This document shows, one piece after another, positions 1-12,500 of a stretch of DNA of 64,000 nt. How positions within the stretch are numbered: the first letter of the stretch is position 1; the number at the start of each line of letters is the position of its first letter. The notes beneath the pieces were generated by a model, which did no database searches, was not told the DNA's origin, and saw only the letters and a list, made by a program, of their open reading frames with translations. This DNA is from Trichoplax adhaerens (taxonomy: Eukaryota; Placozoa; Uniplacotomia; Trichoplacea; Trichoplacidae). The translations under genes were made by a program, and so were the position numbers. The stretch is from positions 670,239-734,238 of the forward strand of contig NW_002060943.1 of the NCBI RefSeq assembly GCF_000150275.1, given 5' to 3'.

Positions 1-27
1 AGAATGAATCATGTCTGTTCCACTTAC

Positions 28-227
28 TCGATAGAATTGGCTTTCTTTTGTTTTTTGAAACTGTTTCGATGATGATTTTTATGCTTGGTTGGCTTGATAT
101 CGATTTCTTGTGAAGCTGGAGAAGGAGTATGATCACTTTGTGAGTCTTGTAATTGGCCATCGTCATCGATGCCACCATCGACCACAGAATTGCTCATGTC
201 TTCCATATTGAAAGTTGTGCAAGTCAA
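28..227 (-). CDS. First coding exon of an unrecognised gene (partial)
   Basis: A 66-codon open exon reads leftward from an ATG at 225-227 (a second in-frame ATG is at 204-206). It ends in phase 2 at a consensus donor GTAAGT (complement of 22-27), so the gene continues beyond the left edge of the window. The peptide is acidic and Ser/Asp-rich in its first half (VDGGIDDDGQLQDSQSD) and strongly basic near its end (KPTKHKNHHRNSFKKQKK), which could act as a nuclear localisation signal or nucleic-acid contact. No family is recognised. It is transcribed divergently from ATP5MG, about 1.9 kb away. The good donor and the biased composition support real coding; the product is unknown. Confidence 0.5.
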
Positions 228-390
228 GGCTGGAGCAATTAATTTCTTCTACCGTCTCCTAGGAATATCTCGATTTCAGCGTACTGTACCTAGAGTCTTT
301 TCCATTCATTTGTTAGTATTGTATCGCAAACAGTAGCGATAATATAGTGTATTACTATGGAGACACCATTCTTTGGTGGTGGTGGAGACA

Positions 391-1240
391 TCGAAAAGGC
401 CAGAGAGATGGACGGACAAGAAACGGCCGTTCACTCGAGTCAAAATCAGCAGAACGATCCAGTTGTTGGTCATTGAGCTGTACCGTATGTCTGTAATTGT
501 ACACTATACTATCCACGATGGTCATGGCATGCAATCCAAGTCACGGTATTTTAGTGCTGTATCTACAGTATATTGTACTGTGCCGAAGGGTGAGTGTACT
601 GTACACTGTACTGTCCAGTGTCCGTCATGGCGTGCATTCAAAGCCAGGGTAGTTTACTGAGATCGAAAAGGCCAGAGAGATGGACGGACAAAAAACCGCC
701 GTTCACTCGACTCAAACTTAGCAGAACGATCCAGTTGCTGGTCATTGAACTGTACCGTATGTCTGTAATTGTACACTATACTGTCCGCGATGATCATGGC
801 ATGTAATCCAAGTCACGGTACACTTGCTGTATCTACAATATATTGTACTGTGCTGCAGGGTGAGTGTACTGTACACTGTACACTGTACCGGACTGTCCAG
901 TGTCCGTCATGGCGTGCATTCAAAGTCAAGAGCAAAGTAAAGAGATTGAGAGACAGCAGAACGATCCACTAATTGGTCATTGAACTGTACCGTATGTCTG
1001 TGATTGTACACTATACTGTCCACGTTGGTCATGGCATGCAATCCAAGTCACGGTATTTTAGTACTGTACTGCACCTACTGTACTGTATACAGTAGTACAG
1101 TACAGTATATTGTACTGTGCCGAAGGGTGAGTAACTGAGTATACTGTACTACTGTACACTGTACACTGTACAGGACTGTCCAGTGTCCAGTGTCCACGAT
1201 TGTCATGGCATGCATTCAAAGTCAAGTCCTACTGTACTGT
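391..1240. repeat. Three tandem copies of a ~270 bp repeat unit
   Basis: The motif TCGAAAAGGCCAGAGAGATG starts at 391 and again at 663. AGCAGAACGATCC occurs at 448, 720 and 955, giving periods of 272 and about 235 bp. Each copy runs through CATTGAACTGTACCGTATG, a CATGGCATGCAATCCAAGTC block and a terminal GTACTGTACACTGTAC block ending in GTGTCCGTCATGGCG. The third copy lacks the first ~40 bp. Open frames read through the array are repeat-derived and not considered genes. Confidence 0.85.
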
Positions 1241-2075
1241 ACTGAATGTCCATTGCATGAAGAAACTTTTGCTTAATTCAAAAAGTTGGACAAAATCAGT
1301 CAGTCGCTATCCACAAGCATGGACTAACCTAGTAATATTAGTCGTTGATGGCATAATGCAGTATAGGACAGAGGTAGTGTTGTGTATTTGTCGTGTTACT
1401 GTTGATAGGAGGCATTGAGGCTGTACGCTCAGTAAAGTACAGCATAATGAGTGAGGGGTCTACTAGTCTACTATCAAGATAACCAAACCTTTCTCAGGTC
1501 TAGTCTGACATCTCTCTCTCTCTTAGTAGTCTAGCGGATCAACATGGATCCAGTCTAGCGATCAAAATGCGCTAAAGGGTTTCTTTCTTTTAAAAGGATC
1601 TTAGCTAACTAATCATAATATGTAGTACTGCTGGTACTTTAATTTTCCATTTTATTAGGCTTCCACTAGGCGTCTATACAGTACAGTATACAAACAGAAT
1701 ACTGTTACTGTACACTGTACAATTATTATGCAACATTGCTACAGACCATATGGAAAGTCTTGGTAAAGTACTGTACTGTACACTGTACACTCAGTGTACA
1801 GTACAGTACAGTACAGTACAGTACAGTAGTACGGCCGTGGCTGTAACAAAGCACTGTACATATATGACACGGGTCCGGACCAGACCGGACCAGACCAGAC
1901 CATGAAGATCTCTCCGTCACAGTACTGTACTGTACATTAAAGTGTACAAGTGCGTGTACCGGACCGGACTCTTACAGGTACAGTACTGGTAAAAGTGCCG
2001 TCACTGACCGCAGTACAGTACAGTAGTGCACAGTACGGTACGGTACTGTACTGTACACTGTCCACTTCAGACTTC
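1050..2075. repeat. GTAC-rich pentanucleotide repeats
   Basis: This stretch is crowded with TGTAC/GTACA/CAGTA pentamers, the longest pure run being CAGTA repeats at about 1798-1830. Alternating GTACT and GTACA pentamers make many short inverted repeats. A GACCGGACCAGACC-type block lies at about 1873-1902. Between 1240 and 1680 I see only scattered copies and no gene. The array reaches to within about 80 bp of the ATP5MG start codon. Confidence 0.8.
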
Positions 2076-2150
2076 AGATGCAATGAAATCATCTATCCCA
2101 TAATGCACTGCCCTACGCACACAGACGCAGATGCAACATCGTTGAACAAG

Positions 2151-3343
2151 ATGGCGCAGAAGGTGGTTCAATTTGGTCAGAGGTTTGGTACCCGTGTAGT
2201 CAATTCATCTCAAAGTAAGTATTTCAAATGTTTAAAATGATCTTCTAACCCATAGTTTAAAACACATCCTCCATTAGAAATGATTGTTCGGTAGCGTTAA
2301 AGCCTGATCGATGTACTTTCCTAACTGAAATGACGAACCAGTGGATGAAAAACATGTCCTACCGGTCGTTGTACAGTGTGATAGGACAAAATAGAATAGC
2401 CTGCTGTTGAGTAAAACGAACAGTCGCAGTCATGACTGGAAAGAGAAATGATTATGTAGGCTAGTCCTAAATAGACTTGAGAATGGACATGCTTTTACTT
2501 TACTAAGACTAAGGGCTTGTTCACGATATCGGATCAAATATGGATCGACGTTACCACCATCGATACTGTACGCAGATTGTCCAAGGGGTGTAGGAGCTTG
2601 GTGCATTGGAAAATCATATTTCACAACGCTTATAGGATTCCCAAAATGGATAGAAATGTCATAAATAGATTACGCTATGATGGTTCAACTTGGTGTGAAC
2701 GATATTGTAATGGTAGCCTTCAATTTAATTTATCCAAAGGTTTTTACAACCTTCATGATAGTTCTAGCTTGCACCCCTCCGTGTCAAGACCATGACTGAA
2801 GCCGTTATGCGTATTACACTAATCGATGCAAGGGATACTATAGACTGCTTAACTTTACGGAATCATTCTTTTAAATGAGTTACTGTCTTATAAAAGTGAA
2901 CATCTGCCATAGATGAAAGTAAACTTGATAATAGAAATCTTTAAATGCAATCGTTATCTGTATAGAATGGAGAATGTACGATTGGCTCAAGGCTAACTTA
3001 ACTTAATGTAGCTAGACGATGATAGTAATTACTTGCATAGTATTACACCATTTCTAACGTAGGCTTTCTGTCATGTCCTATAGCTATAGCTCGAGCAGCA
3101 CAGCCTCGCTTGGCTACAGCTTGGTCTTATGCAAAAGTCGAGATGAGACCTGCTATGCCATCAGAATGGCCTGCAGTCAAGAAAGGATTTTCTGATATGG
3201 CTCAAAGTGCTGTCACTGGTCGTTTCTTGGATTACAATGTGCGTCAAGTAACCCAGAAAGCTTTAGTTTTTGTTGAAGTATGCTGTTGGTTTTACGTTGG
3301 AGAAATTATTGGCAGGCGTAGCATAATTGGATATAACGTATAA
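2151..3343 (+). CDS. ATP5MG: ATP synthase membrane subunit g (two exons)
   Basis: This is the small subunit g of mitochondrial F1Fo ATP synthase, an inner-membrane protein at the dimer interface with subunit e. Exon 1 (2151-2214) begins MAQKVVQFGQRF and ends at GTAAGT in phase 1. Exon 2 (3084-3343) encodes ARAAQPRLATAWSYAKVEM through to the stop. The block PRLAT-W-YAKVE and the C-terminus WFYVGEIIGRRSIIGYNV match the animal family very closely, including the helix with the GxxxG-like VGEIIG segment. Total length is about 107 residues against 103 in human. Acceptors at 3083 and 3089 are both in frame, so two forms differing by two residues are possible. The 869 bp intron (2215-3083) contains nothing else recognised. 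The start ATG is chosen because MAQ is conserved and the exon is in frame with exon 2. Confidence 0.95.
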
Positions 3344-6300
3344 ACATAGTGTATTTGCTTTTACGCATGGTGAAAAATTCTAGTTGATTGACTTGAAGTT
3401 CTTGATGTCATGACATCAACTATTTTTGACATACTTCTGTAATGCTATCCAGATGATGATTATTATTATGTTATATATCTCATGCTGATAGGAGTTGACG
3501 TCAATGGTAGTTTGCAATGTAAATCAAACACACATCTTTGTCCATGCTAGCTGTCATTATTTGCTCCAATAACATACAATTATTCGTGTAAAAGGAAACA
3601 ATTCAATTTCATATTCAATTTTTACTTACAGCTAATATGGATAGTGCTTTATTATGTATCTTAGGGTCGGCTATATCGTAATATTCTGCCCGTGAAATAA
3701 AAAGCAATCAACTTCTGCTAATTTCTGTGACTCTTAAATATCTTGGATTGCTTGACTAATAATGGATTTTAAAAGTTGATATAACGTGCATTACAGACGT
3801 TGACACTAGTTGGATGATTCAAACTTATACGTACATCAAAATGAGTAGACTACTCAATATTTATTTAATATAAAGTCATCACAACCAGAAATGTAGTGGT
3901 CCTATGTGGCACTATTTTCCTATTACAAATTATTATTTGTAGCCTAGGATTGAGGCAAATTCATATGGTCATTTAGTCCCTTACAGATACTACTCCCTTC
4001 GGCTAGTAATATTTTATACAATCTTTAGTAGTGCCTAACGGCTACAGTTTATAGCAGCGTTTCAATCTATGGATTACATAGATTCTTAACAGAATTGTTA
4101 CCAATTGCTAATACATTTCATTTATGTTAGTATTGACTGACTTTGTTTCCAATACTGAATGTAATCCTGAATATATAGTTGCTTACTAACGTTAGAAATA
4201 CGATCTAACACATTACATATTTCTAATAACTAAATTGAAACCCTGTTTTTAAAGCTTCAATTAACAAGCAAAGATAATGTATACAAGCTTGTACATACTG
4301 GTAAAGGAAGTATATGACGGTAAATGATAAGAAATGGAACAATTTTCAATGCATTTTATAAAGCAACAACTTTGACGAGGATCATTGCAGTGAAGCGGCT
4401 AAGAGGTGATTACTTTGAAGTAATAACTTGCAAGGTATAACTATCATTACTGCTGGATCGAATAAAAAATTGTACGTACTGTATATAACGTAGAACGAAT
4501 GCGGGAGTAGTTGCTGAGGCTTTGCAATGCCGTTACTGTTCTATGCAATATTCAATTTCGTGTATATTACATAGCATACTCTGGATCTAATACAGGCTAC
4601 TAGGACATCACAATAGTTAATTTAAAAGAGGCAGGATACAAAAAACAAACACTTGAATCCTAAATCGAATAGGAAAGCGTCAAAAATAAAATAATATTGA
4701 TGCTATTAATCTAGGCGTCTACTTCTTGGATATTCGTGACTAATGCGTACGCCTACGTCATACCTAAACTAAAATACGAATGTTTTGTGGCTTCTATTTC
4801 ACTTTCTACAAAATATGAATTATTATGCGGTGTATGAATAATTTTTTATCTTCTCAACTAGCATAGGGTTGACTATTTACTGTGGCATTCAGTTTAGCTA
4901 GTGCGACTATGCAATCTTCCTAAAGGTTCTTTATTTATAATAGATAGATGGCAGCCTAACTGGCGTGTGTTAAGTGTTATTTGACAGTTGGAGTTGATAT
5001 TTATGTAATTGAGACAAAAGTCGCTTGTTTAGTGTAGTATAATATGACCAAAATTTGAAATAGAGAAGAAAATAACGTAGAAAACGCCTGCTTGGATAAA
5101 TAGATACAATAGACTTGCCCTAGATCGCCATGGTACGCAGATTTAATAGAGACGGCTACAATAAATTTTAAAGTTATAGTGATTCAGAAAATACAGTTAT
5201 AAAGAAGTTATCTTGTATGCTGATTTAAACCTGAAGAAATTACTGCCATAGATTAGAATTTTCTCATCACCAAAGAAAATATCGATCTATACTATCCTTT
5301 AGTTGAAAGTTATAAATAAATGTAAATAATATTTTATGACTTTTTTACAGATTATCACCTTTGATTGTAGTAATACTAATTAATTCTAGACTTTGTACCA
5401 TCAGTCTATTAGTTTCGATAGACTGCAAATAGTAGCACGTAGTTGTTCAACTAGCCGTTACAGCGAAAGAACGGATTGAAATTGAAGGGAACAGGGTAAG
5501 CTAGAATATTGAATGGAATTGGTCTTTCCAACGTTATTACTCTACTACATTACAAGTAGATACCGGACTTACTTCTTTAATCTTAAATCCATTAATTATA
5601 ATATTAATCTGGAATTGCCTTTTAGCCTTGAAAATCTACTAACTGCTTGAAGATGATGCTGCAAGTAAGAGAAGGATATTGTCATTTTTTTGTGTGTGTG
5701 TTTGTGCCATCTTAGTATTTATACAACTTGAGATACAAAAGTATACTTTATGTCTTAAAGCGAAATAAACAACAAACACTAATTATCTATGAGTTTACTA
5801 TGTAAAGATTAACCGCTTTGAAGGTTTTTTAAGAAAACTGTAGCTATAGTTTCTACTACTAATTCCAAGATAATTTTTAAAAGCATAAGAATATTCGATG
5901 TGTTTATCCGTGTAGATGCAAGAAAATGCAGAGCAAACTTTTATCAACGATATTTTAGCTCAGGCTGGGTAAGCCAAATTATAAGACGTGTGGCTTATAA
6001 TTTTAACCAGATACGACCTACAGATCTCGTATTTGATAGTCATAACATTTTACACAATCGGTTTTAATCCCAATGATAAATTCATAATTTTTTACGCAGT
6101 AAATTCATAGTACAGTATTATAATTTCCGAATTAATTTTACAGCTTTCGATCGCGTAGCTTTGGAAATGTGACACTTAGGCAATCGAATTCCTATTATAC
6201 CGCAAAGGTAATTACTTCGAAAGAAATATTGAAACGAATAAAATAAGGTTAATAAGGTGATATTTGTACAGATCGCAAATTTCTCACATCAGTGAAGAAT

Positions 6301-6545
6301 TACGTAGGGTTGTGTAGGAGAAAGAGTAGTCTTTATTATAGTTCATACTGACTTTTGATAAGTTAAACAGTGCAGCTTTATGGCCTAAATCAATAAATAG
6401 CCAATAAAAAAGAATAGCGTTGTTAGCTTGCAGAAAGTAACTATATTAGTACTGAAAAAGTTAATTTCATGCTTTAAAAAGTCAAGAAACAGCCATAGAA
6501 TTGGATCTATTTTGTTTTTATTTTCTATGTCATTGAAAAAACAAG
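3344..6545. other. AT-rich region without a recognised gene; expected to hold TRPM 5' exons
   Basis: No ORF or recognisable domain is seen on either strand. The downstream TRPM reading frame enters at 6546 from an acceptor, so at least one upstream coding exon encoding the start of the TRPM N-terminal region must lie here. I could not identify it by the usual Cys-rich motif. Confidence 0.5.
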
Positions 6546-9500
6546 TACATTCGAGTGCCAGCTCACATCAGATCAGAACACATTTACAAGTTATTACACG
6601 AACACTGGCAAGTTTTACACCCTGCGCTTATAATATCTATCTTGGGGCAATATAAAGATCAAGATCAATCCTATTGGGGAAATCGATTGTGCCAGACATT
6701 AAATCAAGCAATGCAAGATTTTACTGTTCTTGTAATTACTGATGGCATTAATCACAGCTTAGTGAATTCAGTAGGTAGGATGTTTGCAAAGCAACGACTT
6801 CAGTCTTCTTACTGCAAATCGTCGCTTTTGGGAATTCCAATCTGGCAACAATTAAAAAATGATAAAGTTCTTATTGGAAACAATGTAAGATATGCGAACA
6901 GATATAATCATTTTTTTTCTATTGGAGTTTAGCATAAAACGAATAGCATGGCCATAGATTGATTATTCTGAATATGGAATTACTAATAGTAATTTAATAA
7001 ATATGCTCCTACATCAACGTTATAATTATAATTAGGAAATAGGAATGACATCAGCTGTTTATGATATAGAAGCCGACGCAAATAGTGATGATCAAAGCAA
7101 TTACCTCGAACCTTTTCATGATTACTTAGTTATGATAGATACAGCCAATGCTGATCAACAGGATGAGGTGAGAGGTAATTTTCTTGCATCGATGATCAAA
7201 CAGTTATCGTTATCATGGGCACCAGGTAAGATTGTATCTATATAATTACTCGCTTATATATATATGTTACCTCTACTTCTACATTCTTCGTACTCATGTG
7301 AAGTTATCAAAGTGATTCTAGACTAATTTAAAGTGTTACAGTTCATTCATAATTTGTCATCTAAAACAAACGCCATAACTTCTTATACAGAACATTGGGT
7401 ACAGAAAACCTCCTTAGAGTCCGTTCCATATCTCCATATTCTTATTGGTGGAGATTTAGGCGCTATTATTCAAACATGTCGGCTGTTGAATGATCATCAA
7501 CCAGTGATTATAGTCGATTGTAGTGGTCCAGCAGCCCAGTTACTTTGCCATATTTTCAGCAAGCGAATGTTCTTTCAGTAAATCAATCCTTAATCTATGT
7601 AAATTAGAACTGCTAACGTTTTTAATATCGAAATTTGAATAATAAGAAATAGTAATGGTCAAAATTTTAAAAGCAATTTCTTTGGCTAAAATATGATAAA
7701 GTATTAACGTATTGAATTTGCTTCCATTTATAGGGAAGGAAATGCAATGATTACAGATGATGATATTCAGGGCCTTATTGCAAAAGAATTTCATCTTTCG
7801 GATACCAAAAATCCATTAATTCAAAATTGCACCCAAAATATACTCGGTATCCTGAGAAAATCTTCTCAAGTAAGACTTAACTTGATGCGGCTATAGTAAT
7901 GATAAGAAGTTAAGCTGCCCCTCAGAAAATAAACCATTTAGCTTTGTCGTAGGTATACATTATTAAACCAGCTGAGAATTTCGAGCAAAGGCTATATGAA
8001 ATAATCTTTCAGGGTTAGTTTATGAAATTAAAAATAAAAATTATAGAAAAGGTATATCGTATTAAGATATTTATTTCGATTTAAAACTTTTATTATTAGC
8101 TTATGCGTATGACATGGTTGGGAAACTAAAGTTACAGATCTTATACAACAAACTTGATCAAGCTCAATTAGATAAAGCGCTGTATAAGTTGGTAAGTTAA
8201 TTCATAAACCTTAAACCAAGAGAATATGTAGTTTTTTATCGCAATATTACTAAGATAGGATGTAAATGTATCAGTGTTTGTCACGAAACGAATTTTTGTG
8301 ATGATTCTTGATTTATTCAAGCTGAATTTTATAAGAGTAATCTCTGCTTCATTTTGCATTCGAATTGATTTCTATACTAATCGCTGTTTTACACATTAAA
8401 AAGTATGTTTCCTGTCTAATATAACACGATCCTAATGCTTGACATAATTTCATGATAACGATGTATCCTTGGAATATTTCCAATTCCTATCAGACGCCTA
8501 TAATAAACTACTAGTGTTATTAAAGAGTATTTTATGAATGTTTCCCGAGCGAATTGTACCTTAATTTTATACGGCTGTTTTTCCTCTAAGTGTTACACAC
8601 GATTTGTGGCAGTACTATCATTGCTTTTTGCTTACTTCTCATTTTATTCATTGGCAATATGAATTCTATAGTGCTGTTCTACACATCCGGTAGATGATTT
8701 CATTAAGAAAACGGCTTTAAGTCGAGGTTGCAAATCATCGGTTTATGCCTTACTCCAGAATGGGCAGTTAACCTTATTTTCAGCCATGGATTCATTGCTT
8801 AAATCAAATACAGTTTCCGATCATGTCATTGATACATTATCCAGTTTAATGGATACTATGGATGCTGATTTAATACAATATCTTACGCTGAGACGGCTAG
8901 AAACTATCTATCAGAAGGTTGTATTATATTTTTTAAAATGTCTTATTTTCTTTTTTTAGATAAATAGTAAAATAATCGTTAGATAAATTTTACATGAAAT
9001 TGCTAGTGGCATGGAAAACGTTACGTAAATCGTTGCACTACAAGAAAATAAAATTGTTACGAAGTGTATTTTAATCAAGCAATTCTACCAGTTTTATAGT
9101 ACTTTTTTAAACATCTGATAAGTTACTTTGCCTGTACTTCTATTTTTGTATAATTCTACACTAAGACAGTTGAATTTATACCAGTCTCTAAGTTAGAGAA
9201 GTTCATTAAAGTATGTACCATAGTCTTAAGGTTTTTCTAATAACGCTCTCTTATTTAATTTATCCCTTATGGCATGTCAATTCAAAAGTTTATAAAAAAA
9301 TTCGTGATATACTGTTCTTTGATCTCTCTTGCATCGTGTCGTAAAGTAAATAACAAGCTAAAATTAACCTTAAAATTTCTTTTTACCATAGAATTTAAAT
9401 AATTTGTTAACTTTTATTGGCTTGTATGCTCATGATCGAGCTATCCGTAGCAATGATAATCTTCATAAGCTTGATGATAGTCAGTTTCTGCATAAAGTTG

Positions 9501-12500
9501 GTCTTCGTATAGCAACGCTGCTAGGACATGATTATCGTAATCCATATGGTTGCCACGTTGAAACTCAAGGCATTGATAATACATTGAATCTTCAGCTCCA
9601 GTGGCCTGTTCGAGATCTTTTTTTGTGGTCTATCCTTACTGGTCGTTATAATTTGTCAATCGCTATTTGGAAAAGATTAGCCCATCCTATAGCAGCTGCT
9701 ATCGTCGCAAGTCGATTACTTCAATCACTTGAAAATGACCTAACAGAAGAATATCCACAATATTGTCAGGATTATCCTCGAAAACTAAAAGCAATTCAAA
9801 AGATAACCAGGTTAGCTGTGTGCAACCTAAATTTTAAATTAAATTTATCTTTACAGTATACAGCGCAAAAAAAAAACAAGTGCAGCTAGCATTTTGTCAT
9901 GTATAAAAAATTATTAGTAGCTTTCACAATTTCTTAGCTATTTTGCGATTTAAATTCATGACTAAGTTCTGTTTCTTCTTTAATAGAACCTACCAGAATT
10001 TAGCATTACAAGTTATGGACGAAATTTATAGTAAACATCCAAAACATTCAGTATTAGATCTCCTACAAGAATTACCAGAATGGGGCCATGTATCGGTATT
10101 CAGTCTCATTTTTACATCTCAAACAGCAGACGACCTAGTAGAACATGATTGCTACTATAATGCTCTAAAATGGCAGTGGAATGGGCAATTAATAAGTTAC
10201 TTGAAGAGAAAAGAGGTATTTTTTAGAAATATTCTGTTACTAACTTACTATTGTAACCCATTGCCTCTATAACGGTGCTCTTACGGCTTGTTACGGTAGC
10301 AAATCTATTTGCATGAAAGTAATGCTCTATAAATCATATCTTGTATTATTTATTATACTACGAATATTAGTGAATCTTAGGGACTACAAAAGCATAGAAA
10401 TCTCATATTTTTAGTAGTCTTTGCTACATGGTATTATTTAATAATGCTTCATATCTATGCTCTTGCTGAGATATGAACCTGAGTATAAAGGTACTTAAAA
10501 AAGCTGTTCTAATTTTAATTGTTATAGCCTCAAAATCGCCTTAATGATAGCGACGAAAGTACTGACCGTCGTAAGTTATTTCCTCGGAGCCATTGGTTTT
10601 ATAAATGTACAACACCTAAAATATTGTTTACAACCAATTTCGTAAGTATCGTACTGTTAATTAGATTTATTTCTATTTACCTTAATATTGAAAATACTGG
10701 GCATTTCTGTTATACTCGTAGTAAAATTTCGGTTTGCTATACATTACCTTCTAGCTGGCCTATATCCTATTCATAATTTTATATGCCGCTTTCCTATTCA
10801 ATTTCAATTCTGCTATAAATTCAACTGAAATTGTAACCGCTGTATGGGTGCTGTCATTCTTCATGGATGAAATATCACAAGTAATCTAGTTAACCTAAGC
10901 TTACATTATTTTGGAGCTGCATTGAAAGTATCTAATTTTAGAATGCAAAGATATTAACATTAATTTCCTCATAGACAACTTGGAAAGATAGTATTATCAT
11001 GCTTATTACTATAGTTTAGCTGCAACTTTATTGATAACGAATAATTGACATCTAGCCACGCATATTTTATTTCACTTGCTAAGATAATTCGATCGCCTGT
11101 GAAAAAGTGGAGCGAAAAATTGATATATTGGATAAAAGATGTTTGGAATTTATTTGATATTAGCGCAATATTGGTATTTATTGTAGCATTTATATTCCGA
11201 AATTGGTTTATCGAAGTAGCGAGAATCCTGTACGGGCTAGATTTTATCATTTTCACTCTCAGGTTACTGCAAATATTCTGCATCTGGCCTTCACATGGAC
11301 CTAAACTTCCAATGATTGGCAAAATGGTAAGATTAAGTTATCAGTTCATTCTCAGTTTTTGGGCTTTAAGTTCTTTACAGAATAGAATATTGGGTAGATT
11401 TACTCTGCTGGAAATGGGCGATTGATTGTGTCTATATTTACTTAGCTATCAACTATAGCGAAGCAAACAGATATATTGAATTATTCTAGTAATCATACAA
11501 TATGTTCTGCCATACTTTATTGAGTCCTTAATCCACATAAGAACAAGATAATTCGAAATTTTATTATTTGATTATTATGTTAATAATGTTTTATATTCAT
11601 ATAACAGTATCAATCGATTTATTGCAATGAAGTTAACTAACTTTAATGCAGTAAAATTTTGATATATTTAAGAGTAAGATGACTTAATGGAACAATTCCA
11701 GCTTAATTATAATTTATTATGAACTTCAAGCATTATTAGCAATTAATGTAATAATATCTTGCCGCATGTAAGAGCAGAGCGATTTGATTCATAATTAATT
11801 CTATGGGATCGAATTTGACTCGATTAAAGATTGCTGCTTAATGAATTCTACTCTCAGCTAGGAGACTTGATGTCTTTTTTGGCCATTATGCTGGTTTTTG
11901 TAATTGGATTCGGTGTTTGCTATCATGCTTTACTCTTCCCAACCTGGACTTCACCAATAACAATCGTGAAAAACATACTAATTGTTCCATATTATCGATT
12001 ATATGGAGAATTGTTTATTAATGATCAAGGAGGTATTACGGTATCATATCATTGTTATATGTATATATACAATTGTTGGAATTTTAAACCAGAAATTACA
12101 ACACTATTTAATTTTAAATTTTCGTATTAATTTTTTTATTTAACTCCTGTGTCGCTTATAAATACTGTATTGTATTTATTTTTTTTAGTAATTGAGTGTC
12201 AAAAAAGGAATTTCACCTCGTATGCCTACTATAATTGCGAAGCTGTACAAGTTGTCGTTAATGTTGTTGTTGTCATTTATTTGATTATAACCATTATTTT
12301 GCTGCTGAATTTGCTGATTGCTATTATGAGGTTAGTACTGATAACGGAGTTTAACCTGAATCAAATTATGATGTAGTATAATGTAGTATATAAACAGCGA
12401 TGTAAGTAATGAAATTAAGGATTTCTTTTTTGCAGCTTCTGCTAAATGATTTATTTATATAACGTTAAATTAACTACATAAATACTTATCAAAATTATAA

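Noticed and set aside
373-972. Overlapping ORFs in the first tandem array
   Set aside because: They follow the 272 bp repeat period and encode the repeat itself.
11056-11083. Upstream acceptor TCTAG at 11055 for the TRPM S3 exon
   Set aside because: It breaks phase with the preceding exon. The acceptor at 11083 is in phase and matches family length exactly.
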